Source of the DNA: Deltaproteobacteria bacterium
GTDB lineage: Bacteria > Desulfobacterota > Syntrophobacteria > BM002
Length of the DNA stretch: 14,243 nucleotides
Assembly: GCA_020350905.1 (NCBI GenBank)
Contig: CP070843.1
Coordinates: 1,341,804-1,356,046 of the forward strand
Direction of reading: 5' to 3'
In this document: positions 6,070-12,839 of the stretch, piece by piece
How the letters are laid out: every line of letters begins with the position of its first letter
Position numbering within the stretch: position 1 is the first letter of the stretch
Made by a program: the position numbers and the translations under genes
The notes under the pieces: model-generated
Database searches by the model: none
What the model was told of the DNA's origin: nothing
What the model saw: the letters and a program-made list of their open reading frames with translations, nothing else

Positions 6070-6200
6070 GATTTATGATTGCAGATTGAGGAGGATATGC
6101 ATCTTTTACTCCGAGGTACTGAGTTTTTAAATCTTAAATCTGCATTCTTAAACCGGGAACCCGCCCGAAGGGTGGGAGTCCGCAGGACAAATCTAAAATC
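6070..6200 (+). repeat. Interrupted heptamer repeat tracts after E1 gene
   Basis: Three GATTNNN 7-mers sit at 6070-6090. Two exact TTAAATC units (6127-6140) are followed by TGCATTC and TTAAACC (6141-6154). After a 32-base interruption, ACAAATC and TAAAATC (6187-6200) resume the pattern. The unit length equals that of the tracts after the Ubl and JAB genes, but the unit sequence differs. Confidence 0.7.
6160..6188. repeat. G+C-rich double hairpin inside the heptamer tract
   Basis: The first stem pairs CCCGCCC (6160-6166) with GGGTGGG (6170-6176) over a GAA loop, with one G-T wobble. Immediately after, GTCC (6178-6181) pairs with GGAC (6185-6188) over a GCA loop. No T-run follows, so a terminator is unlikely. 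The composition contrasts sharply with the A+T-rich heptamers on each side, suggesting an inserted repetitive palindromic element. Confidence 0.6.
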
Positions 6201-6212
6201 CCTTTAACCACC

Positions 6213-6230
6213 GTGCAACCTATTTTGCAC
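6213..6230. promoter_or_regulatory. GTGCAA-N6-TTGCAC palindrome, possible activator site
   Basis: Perfect 6-bp arms (6213-6218 and 6225-6230) with a 6-base spacer; a further TTGCAC half site lies at 6315-6320. It is about 290 bases upstream of the sigma54 promoter, a distance from which NtrC-type activators can work by looping. No binding data; purely positional. Confidence 0.35.
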
Positions 6231-6504
6231 TGTAAACACTCTTTGCATGACTTCATATTTTCACTGACTCACTCCAACTTTCCTCTCTTGCCCTCCTCTT
6301 CATGTCAATATTTGTTGCACCCTTTCAGGTATCGATTCCCCACCAGAATCCGCCCCCAAAAGGGCTGATTTAGGAATTTTTCCTTCCCGCTACCTTATCT
6401 GACAAAAAGGTCGTAACCGATTGAAATCTATCTATCTCTTCGTGACTGCTCGGTCCATCATGAAGCATGGTCACAGTGAGCGCTACCAAGGAACCATCCT
6501 CTTG

Positions 6505-6520
6505 TGGAACAGCGATTGCT
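6505..6520 (+). promoter_or_regulatory. Sigma54 (-24/-12) promoter of the activase operon
   Basis: TGGAACAGCGATTGCT matches the consensus TGGCACG-N4-TTGCW at all but two specified positions. The essential GG (6506-6507) and GC (6518-6519) are exactly 10 bases apart. The predicted start of transcription is near 6531, giving a short leader that includes AGGAGG at 6546-6551 and the ATG at 6560. An NtrC-type sigma54 activator is encoded downstream in this window, which makes it the obvious candidate regulator. Confidence 0.72.
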
Positions 6521-6559
6521 CAACAGGGCAACGAACGGACAGCATAGGAGGATAAATCA

Positions 6560-9500
6560 ATGGCCAACAGTGAGATACTTTCCCAGGAACACTCAGGTGG
6601 TCCCTACTATGTAGGTATTGATGCCGGCTCGGTTAGCCTCAACTGTGTTGTGATCAATCACAACAAGGAAATCGTCTGTGAATTTCCCTATAAACGTCAC
6701 TTGGGCAGGGTGGAAGAGAGTACTGCCGAGTTAGTACGAGATCTTTACCAGAGATTTGGAGAGCAGGCGATTCGTTCCATTTCCTTCACCGGAAACCACG
6801 GCAAGAAGCTCAGCGAAAAGTTGGGAACGTTTTACGAGTTCGAATCTATCAGCCAGGTCCTTGGCGTCCGGTTCATCATGCCTGATGTACGAACAATAAT
6901 TGTCTTGGGAGGCCAGGACACGGCCCTCTTTCAAATTGACCACGCCCCTGAGAATTGGGAATTGGAATATTTCAATACCAATGGACCCTGCGCCTCGGGT
7001 ACCGGGTCTTTTATCGATCAACAGGCGCAAAGATTGGCAACGTCCCTCTACGAAGACGACCAGGATGTTTCTCAAGATCAGATTGATACAATATTAGCCG
7101 ACTTTATAGAACTTGGCCTCACTAGTGATATGCCCGCCAACGTGGCCTGCCGCTGCACTGTATTCACCAAGTCTGACATGATTCATCTCCAAAACAAGGG
7201 AGAAAAGCTAGCAGATATCATTTATGGGCTCCACGTGGGAAATGCCATGAACTACATGAGCACTATCGTTTCCAATCGAAGGTTGAAAGAACCGATGGTC
7301 TTTGTGGGCGGGCTATCGTTGAACAGTCTGCAAGTAAAAGCCTTCCGGAGTTACCTGCCGGAGTTGATCGTCCCCCCATACAATACTTCCACTGGGGCCC
7401 TGGGCGTAGCATTGCGCGGCCTTGAACTGAGGAGTGAAGACAGGGTGGACTTAGTTGATCTCGCACGTTCGAACGTTAACCAAGTACTGACTGTGCCCTC
7501 TGCTCCTCAATTAACACTAAAGAATACTCTCTTCCAGAGCACCAATCAGGTTCCAAATAAGATTTTTCTCAAGAAAACCAAGGCTTATCTGGGAATTGAT
7601 ATCGGCTCCACAACGACCAAATACGCTTTGGTGGACGAGGAGGGCAAAATCATCCACAAAACGTACGTCCCCACCCAAGGCAGGCCAATAGAAGTGACCA
7701 AAAACCTCCTGGAATGTATACGACATGACCTGGGTGAGAGGATTGAGATAACTGGAACCGCTACTACTGGATCGGGCAGGAATGTGGTGGGTGATTTTCT
7801 CAATGCGGACCTAATAATTGATGAGATAACCGCTCACGCCAAAGGGGCGGTTGCCATTGACCGAGAGGTAGATAGCATCTTTGAAATTGGCGGTCAGGAC
7901 TCAAAATACATCCATATTGCTAACACGTACCCTCTCGATTTTGACATGAACAAGGTGTGCGCTGCAGGGACAGGCAGTTTTTTACACGAACTGGCAAATA
8001 AGTATGGAATCAATATAGTGGGAGAATTTCAGGAAATTGCCCTCTCTGCGAAAAGACCCGTAAAGCTCGCCGAAAGATGTACTGTCTTCATGGAGTCGGA
8101 CCTTGTCTCATATGACCAACTGGGCTTACCCCTGGAAGATCTCATAGGGGGTCTGTGCTATGCGATTGTTCATAATTACCTCAACCGGGTAGTGGGCGAG
8201 AGGAAGATAGGGCAAAGGGTGATGTTGTTGGGAGGTCCCTCTTTGAACAAAGGGGTAGTGGCAGCCTTTGAAAATGTCCTTGGTAAAGGTCTCATTGTTC
8301 CCCGCCATAGAGAGGTTCTTGGTGCCTACGGCGCAGCCCTCAGTGTCCAAGAAAGAATGCGCTTGAAAACCATAGGCAAAAGCACGTTTCGAGGCCTCGC
8401 AGGTGCCATCGAAGACGAGATGAATTACCGGGAAAAAACATGTCAGGTGGATCCTCACTGCCACAACCAATGTAAACTCAAGATTTATGATTTTGACGGT
8501 CGTCGGTCCACGTGGGGAGGTGAATGTGGCCGCTATGAACATACAAGAAAAGGTACCTCTCAGAAAGAAAACCTTTTCAAAGTCAGGCAGAAGCTGTGGG
8601 AAAGATACATGGCAGGAGTTTTCGAAGAGTTGACTGAGGAGCCTCTCATGGAGATAAACGGGCGGCCAACTGTAGGAATGCAAAGGGCCCTCTATGGCCA
8701 CCAAAACGCTATTACCTGGGCTCATTTTTTTGACCACCTTGGCTTCCGGCTCGTACTTACTCCACCAACCAATACGCGCATATCCAGAGTTGGCATAGAA
8801 AGCGTGGCGGCTGAGACCTGCTATCCCTTGAAGATTTCCCACGGTCATATCAAGGAATTGATCGGCAAGACCACATACCTGTTTCTCCCTAGCATGATCG
8901 ATATGACCACAGCAGAGCAGTCGGAAGTGGGGTCATATTGTCCTATGGTTCAGACCAATGCTTATACCGCTCGCATGGCTTTAGGGATAGACAAGTCAGC
9001 CCTGTTGAGTCCGGTCATCCATGGGAAATATGACCCAGATACCCGGGCGATGGAGATTGCTGAGCAGATAGGATCAAAACTTGGCGTAACCAGGTCGGCC
9101 ATACAGAAAGCTTTGTATTGTGGCCTGGAGAGACAGCATGAGTTTATTGAGGCTCTGCAGAAAATCGGGCATACACTTGTGGCGGAACAGAACCGAGACG
9201 AACCACTTGTGGTGGTCACTGGCCGACCTTACAACCTCTATGATGAGCGGTTGAATTTACGACTTGGTCAGAATCTGGCCAAAATTAACTTGATGGCTTT
9301 GCCCATGGATTTCATTGATGTTGATTCAGTGGATCTTGAGGACTTCTCCTTTATGTATTGGGGTCTGGGGGCGCAGATTCTGCGCACGGCCCAATTTATC
9401 AAAAGACACCCTCACTGCTTTGGCCTTCATTTGACCAACTTTAGCTGCGGGCCGGACTCTTTTGTCGAACATTTTTACAAGTTCATCCTGGGGGAAAAAC

Positions 9501-9640
9501 CCTATTTGATTCTGGAACTTGATGAACACAGTGCTGTTGCCGGTGCAATGACAAGGCTGGAGGCCTACAAAAACGTCATTGAAAACACAATGCAAGGTTA
9601 CCAATCAAGCGTTCAGGAGAAAGTCAGCGTGGGAGATTAA
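6560..9640 (+). CDS. Double-ASKHA acyl-CoA dehydratase-type activase fused to large C-terminal domain
   Basis: A 1026-aa protein of the BcrA/BadF/HgdC activator superfamily: ATP-driven iron-sulfur proteins that inject low-potential electrons into a partner enzyme. Two ASKHA ATPase domains lie in tandem. The first (about 15-295) has GIDAGSVSLN, Cys144 in PCASGTGSF and Cys199 in CRCTVF. The second (about 342-610) has GIDIGSTTTK, Cys467 in VCAAGTGSF and Cys507 in ERCTVF. These Cys pairs hold the dimer-bridging [4Fe-4S] cluster in HgdC-type activators. A C-terminal part (about 620-1020) carries Cys628, Cys634, Cys638 and Cys656, possibly a second cluster, and a NFSCGPDSF/ELDEHS region shared with dehydratase-like families (DUF2229 type). 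AGGAGG at 6546-6551 supports the start. The partner gene follows after 2 bases. The substrate cannot be told from sequence. Oxygen-sensitive chemistry implies anaerobic life. Confidence 0.88.
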   Translation: MANSEILSQEHSGGPYYVGIDAGSVSLNCVVINHNKEIVCEFPYKRHLGRVEESTAELVRDLYQRFGEQAIRSISFTGNHGKKLSEKLGTFYEFESISQVLGVRFIMPDVRTIIVLGGQDTALFQIDHAPENWELEYFNTNGPCASGTGSFIDQQAQRLATSLYEDDQDVSQDQIDTILADFIELGLTSDMPANVACRCTVFTKSDMIHLQNKGEKLADIIYGLHVGNAMNYMSTIVSNRRLKEPMVFVGGLSLNSLQVKAFRSYLPELIVPPYNTSTGALGVALRGLELRSEDRVDLVDLARSNVNQVLTVPSAPQLTLKNTLFQSTNQVPNKIFLKKTKAYLGIDIGSTTTKYALVDEEGKIIHKTYVPTQGRPIEVTKNLLECIRHDLGERIEITGTATTGSGRNVVGDFLNADLIIDEITAHAKGAVAIDREVDSIFEIGGQDSKYIHIANTYPLDFDMNKVCAAGTGSFLHELANKYGINIVGEFQEIALSAKRPVKLAERCTVFMESDLVSYDQLGLPLEDLIGGLCYAIVHNYLNRVVGERKIGQRVMLLGGPSLNKGVVAAFENVLGKGLIVPRHREVLGAYGAALSVQERMRLKTIGKSTFRGLAGAIEDEMNYREKTCQVDPHCHNQCKLKIYDFDGRRSTWGGECGRYEHTRKGTSQKENLFKVRQKLWERYMAGVFEELTEEPLMEINGRPTVGMQRALYGHQNAITWAHFFDHLGFRLVLTPPTNTRISRVGIESVAAETCYPLKISHGHIKELIGKTTYLFLPSMIDMTTAEQSEVGSYCPMVQTNAYTARMALGIDKSALLSPVIHGKYDPDTRAMEIAEQIGSKLGVTRSAIQKALYCGLERQHEFIEALQKIGHTLVAEQNRDEPLVVVTGRPYNLYDERLNLRLGQNLAKINLMALPMDFIDVDSVDLEDFSFMYWGLGAQILRTAQFIKRHPHCFGLHLTNFSCGPDSFVEHFYKFILGEKPYLILELDEHSAVAGAMTRLEAYKNVIENTMQGYQSSVQEKVSVGD

Positions 9641-9642
9641 AA

Positions 9643-10971
9643 ATGACTACGAAAAACGTGATCAGTTTTCCATCTGGCGGGAACAAATCTCATCTACGAG
9701 ATAAAACATTATTGATTCCCGAGATGAATCGGACCGGAGCACATCTGCTAGCTGCAACCTTTAGGAGCTTTGGCGTACGGGCCAGAGTCATGGACACCTA
9801 CAAGGGTCTTGACTTAGGCAAAGAATACACCTCCGGCAAAGAATGCTATCCCTGTCAGGTCACCATGGGGGATATCCTCCATTGTATTGAGAAGGAGAGA
9901 GAGGACCTGGGCGATAGTTTCAATCCCACAGACTACATTTACTTCATGCCCGAAGCAGAAGGACCGTGCCGCTTCGGTATGTACAATAAATACCAGCGCA
10001 TAGTGCTGGATTCATTTCCCGGACTGGAGGAACTGCAGATCCTGTCCCCTACGAACAGCGATGCATATTCTTTGGGGGATCTTTTGGCAAAGCACCAGGA
10101 GCAAGATTTCAGAAAAGCAGCATATTTTTCCATGGTAGTAACCGATATTCTCGACAGGCTTCTCTGGAGAATCAGACCCTATGAACGAGAACCAGGGATG
10201 ACAGATGCTTACCTGGAAAGATCCAGGAGATCAGTGGCACATACCTTCGAAATCTATGGGAGAAGAAAGCTTTTTGCCAAGATTATGGACAAGCTGGAGG
10301 AGATTCTTGAAGAGGCGCAAAGTATCGTCGATCCCACTATCGCCCCGAAGCCTGTCGTCGGTATTGTTGGCGAGATCTACTTGAGGATGCACGACCATGC
10401 CAATCAGGACTTAGTCAGGGTTCTGGAGAAGTACGGGGCTGAGGTCGTCAATGCCTCCCTGTGCGAATGGGTAAACTATGTAAGCTATGATGGGTTAAGA
10501 CAGGCCAAAAGGGAGTTTGTGCTGAACCTCAAGCAACTACGTTTGGAGCCCATGAAAGCTTCTCTCAGAAAAATGATTGGCTTCGGGGGGGATCTCCTCT
10601 ACAAAGAATGGCGACAGAGGAAGGTTTATAGAAGGGTACGAGGTCTTATTGATATCCCGGAAGATCACAAGATATCGCACTTGGAACACAGCCTGAAAGA
10701 AAGTGACCTTTTTTCTTTTGATCTTCGCACCGAGGCCTGCCTCAGTATCGCTTCAGTCTTCGAGTTTGCCAGAGGAGGATACAACGGCATAGTAAACGTA
10801 TATCCATTTACCTGCATGCCGAGTATGACCACTTCAGCCGTTGTCAAGCCTTTCTTGCGTACACTGCGAATGCCCTATTTGGATGTCCCCTGTGACTCCA
10901 CTATCCAACCGGGAAGGGAAGCGGCAATCAGGACCTTCATGTACCAGGCCCAGCAGCACTTCAACCAGTGA
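9643..10971 (+). CDS. Cys-rich dehydratase-like partner of the activase (COG3581-type)
   Basis: A 442-aa cytoplasmic protein related to the 2-hydroxyacyl-CoA dehydratase D-component-like group that is regularly encoded beside double-ASKHA activases. Likely iron-sulfur ligands include Cys68 and Cys71 (ECYPCQ), Cys109 (EGPCRFG), Cys274 (SLCEW), Cys366 (EACLS), Cys391 (FTCMPS) and Cys417 (VPCDST). The C-terminal motif YPFTCMPSMTTSAV and the following PYLDVPCDST are typical of this group. It is expected to receive electrons from the preceding protein and to act on an unknown substrate, or to form the electron-accepting module of the complex. It starts 2 bases after the activase stop, so equal production is likely, driven from the sigma54 promoter at 6505. 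The exact biochemical role of this subgroup is not settled to my knowledge. Confidence 0.82.
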   Translation: MTTKNVISFPSGGNKSHLRDKTLLIPEMNRTGAHLLAATFRSFGVRARVMDTYKGLDLGKEYTSGKECYPCQVTMGDILHCIEKEREDLGDSFNPTDYIYFMPEAEGPCRFGMYNKYQRIVLDSFPGLEELQILSPTNSDAYSLGDLLAKHQEQDFRKAAYFSMVVTDILDRLLWRIRPYEREPGMTDAYLERSRRSVAHTFEIYGRRKLFAKIMDKLEEILEEAQSIVDPTIAPKPVVGIVGEIYLRMHDHANQDLVRVLEKYGAEVVNASLCEWVNYVSYDGLRQAKREFVLNLKQLRLEPMKASLRKMIGFGGDLLYKEWRQRKVYRRVRGLIDIPEDHKISHLEHSLKESDLFSFDLRTEACLSIASVFEFARGGYNGIVNVYPFTCMPSMTTSAVVKPFLRTLRMPYLDVPCDSTIQPGREAAIRTFMYQAQQHFNQ

Positions 10972-10991
10972 AAGGAGATAACTGAATAGAT

Positions 10992-11015
10992 CGGTGTTTC
11001 TTGCATTTTACACCG
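10992..11015. promoter_or_regulatory. 6-bp inverted repeat between activase operon and kinase gene
   Basis: CGGTGT (10992-10997) and ACACCG (11010-11015) flank a 12-base loop. There is no T-run directly after, so it is a poor terminator; an operator for the kinase gene is an alternative. The rest of 10972-11069 holds only a weak TTGCAT...TAACCT pair that I do not call a promoter. Confidence 0.35.
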
Positions 11016-11069
11016 CTGTTTTGTAACCTGCCTCAAAAAGTACCAACATTTCAAGGGAGTGGTTGAAGA

Positions 11070-12821
11070 ATGACTTCCAATACCACTGAGGCCGAAATAC
11101 TCACTCTGGCCAATATAATGACCAGTCTGCGCCTCGTATTCACCCCATTGATGCTCTATTTTGCCTGGATTGGCGACTCTACTCTTTTTATCTCTCTCTT
11201 TGCTCTCTCGCTCGTGCTCGGATTCACTGACGGTTTGATTGCCAGGAGGTTGAATCAGGTTACTGAATTGGGTGGCAAGTTAGATAGCTGGGGGGATCTT
11301 GCCACGGTCATCACTGTTGCACTGTGCGCCTGGTGGTTGTGGCCGGAACTGGTTCGACAAGAGGCACCCTTCGTGATTGCAGTGTTGGTAAGCTATACAG
11401 TCCCCGTCATACTCGCCTTTCTCAAGTATGGTCGCCTCACGAGCTACCAGACGTGGACTACCAAGCTTTCATTAGTGCTCACTGGCATAGGTGTCCTTTT
11501 GGCATTAATGGGTGGGCCCCAATGGCTCTTCGAGTTGGCCGTTCCCATTTTGGTTTTTGCCGGAATCGAAGAAATCGCCATCACTACGATTCTGCCCCAA
11601 TGGCAATTCAACGTGCCTACTATCTATCATGCAATTACCATCGAACGGCAGAGAGCAAAGGAAGAAGTGATGGAGAGTGAGGAGAAACTGCGAACAGTTC
11701 TCACTAACATTGAGGACGGCTACTTCGAAGTGGACCTTACTGGAAACCTTACCTTTTTCAATCCTATCCTCTGCAAGTATCTCGGCTACACCGAAGCAGA
11801 GCTGCTCGGTATGAACAACCAACAATTTATGACTCCAGAAACCGCCGCAGAGGCTTACAAAGTGTTTAACGAAGTGTATCGCACCGGTAAACCCGCGCAA
11901 GCATTCGATTGGGATGTGATAGCAAAAGACGGTGAGAGAAGGTTTTTCGAAACCTCGGTGTCTCTTCTGCACGACTCGGAAGGTCAGCCTATCGGTTTTC
12001 GAGGAATCGCTCGCGACACCACCGAGCGCAAGCGGGCCGAAGAGCAGCTCTATCACGCCAGTAGAATGGTAGCTTTGGGAACCCTCGTCTCCGGTGTGGC
12101 CCATGAGATTAACAACCCAAATAATTTCATTATGTTAAATACACCGATATTGAGCGAGGCCTGGGACAATATTTTGCCCATCCTTGAGGAGTACTATGAT
12201 CAAAACGGTGATTTTGTCTTAGGGGGAATGAATTATACAGAGATGAGGGAAAAGATCCCCTTGCTGTTTTCGGGGATATCAGATGGATCCAAGCGCATCA
12301 AGCAAATCGTGGAAGACCTGAAAAGTTTCGTCAGAAAAGACATCCCTGATGTAACACAGCCCGTGGATATAAATACCGTCTTAAAGTCAGCCTTATCACT
12401 CGTTGCAAACATGGTGCATAAGTCAACAAAGCATTTTTCTGTCCGTTATGGCAGAAACATCCCACCAATAAAAGGAAACTTTCAGCGGCTTGAACAGGTC
12501 ATCATCAATTTGATCCAAAATGCTTGCCAAGCACTTCCAAACAACAGGAAATCAATACGGGTCTCAACATCCATTGACGCAGACAATGGCAGCGTCGTGC
12601 TGAGAGTTAAGGATCACGGGAAAGGTATCCCATCTGAAAGTCTGCCACATATTACGGATCCATTCTTTACCACGAAACAGGATTCTGGTGGAGTGGGCTT
12701 GGGTCTATCAATCTCTGAAAGAATTGTTGAAGAGCACGGAGGTGGAATGACTTTCACCTCTGCAGTGGGAGAAGGCACCCAAGTTGAAGTTATTCTGCCC
12801 ATTGACAACAACCGGCAGTAA
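11070..12821 (+). CDS. Sensor histidine kinase with CDP-alcohol phosphatidyltransferase-like membrane domain
   Basis: A 583-aa membrane protein. Residues about 8-190 form several hydrophobic helices with a CDP-alcohol phosphatidyltransferase signature: Asp54-Gly55, Ala58-Arg59, Gly68, Asp72 and Asp76 at the expected spacing. The first Asp of the DxxDG part is Gly51, so the metal site is incomplete and catalysis is doubtful; the domain probably serves as a lipid- or membrane-linked sensor. A PAS domain follows (about 202-322, ending GIARDTTERKRAEEQL), then the HisKA dimerisation segment with phospho-accepting His345 (AHEINNPNNF), then the ATPase domain with N-box Asn480/Asn484, DHGKGIP, DPFFTTK and GVGLGLSI. 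All kinase boxes are intact. A GGGAG ribosome site lies at 11055-11059. The response-regulator gene follows 18 bases downstream. It is 98 bases after the activase pair, which it probably controls. Confidence 0.87.
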   Translation: MTSNTTEAEILTLANIMTSLRLVFTPLMLYFAWIGDSTLFISLFALSLVLGFTDGLIARRLNQVTELGGKLDSWGDLATVITVALCAWWLWPELVRQEAPFVIAVLVSYTVPVILAFLKYGRLTSYQTWTTKLSLVLTGIGVLLALMGGPQWLFELAVPILVFAGIEEIAITTILPQWQFNVPTIYHAITIERQRAKEEVMESEEKLRTVLTNIEDGYFEVDLTGNLTFFNPILCKYLGYTEAELLGMNNQQFMTPETAAEAYKVFNEVYRTGKPAQAFDWDVIAKDGERRFFETSVSLLHDSEGQPIGFRGIARDTTERKRAEEQLYHASRMVALGTLVSGVAHEINNPNNFIMLNTPILSEAWDNILPILEEYYDQNGDFVLGGMNYTEMREKIPLLFSGISDGSKRIKQIVEDLKSFVRKDIPDVTQPVDINTVLKSALSLVANMVHKSTKHFSVRYGRNIPPIKGNFQRLEQVIINLIQNACQALPNNRKSIRVSTSIDADNGSVVLRVKDHGKGIPSESLPHITDPFFTTKQDSGGVGLGLSISERIVEEHGGGMTFTSAVGEGTQVEVILPIDNNRQ

Positions 12822-12839
12822 TGTGAAGGAGATAATGTG

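Larger units (their letters stand above)
6047..6559. other. 513-base intergenic region between the two gene blocks
   Basis: No credible gene is seen on either strand. It contains, in order: heptamer tracts, a G+C-rich double hairpin, a palindrome at 6213-6230, a weak stem (6352-6355 with 6362-6365) followed loosely by a T-run near 6376 that might end transcription, and a sigma54 promoter. The sequence from 6260 to 6500 otherwise shows nothing I can name. Confidence 0.7.

Noticed and set aside
6160..6188. Rho-independent terminator after the E1 gene
   Set aside because: The stems are stable but no T-run follows on either strand.
742..6200. CRISPR array from the repeated short units
   Set aside because: The units are 7 bases, directly adjacent and without unique spacers; no cas gene is present.
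8126..8848. A 240-codon open frame on the minus strand
   Set aside because: It lies fully inside the activase gene, whose motifs are clear; its translation shows no domain and looks like a shadow frame.
10972..11069. A small gene after the AAGGAG-like sequence behind the 442-aa gene
   Set aside because: No start codon at a useful distance leads to more than a few codons.
11505..12104. A 199-codon open frame on the minus strand
   Set aside because: It is antisense to the PAS-kinase gene with intact motifs, and has no recognisable domain or ribosome site.
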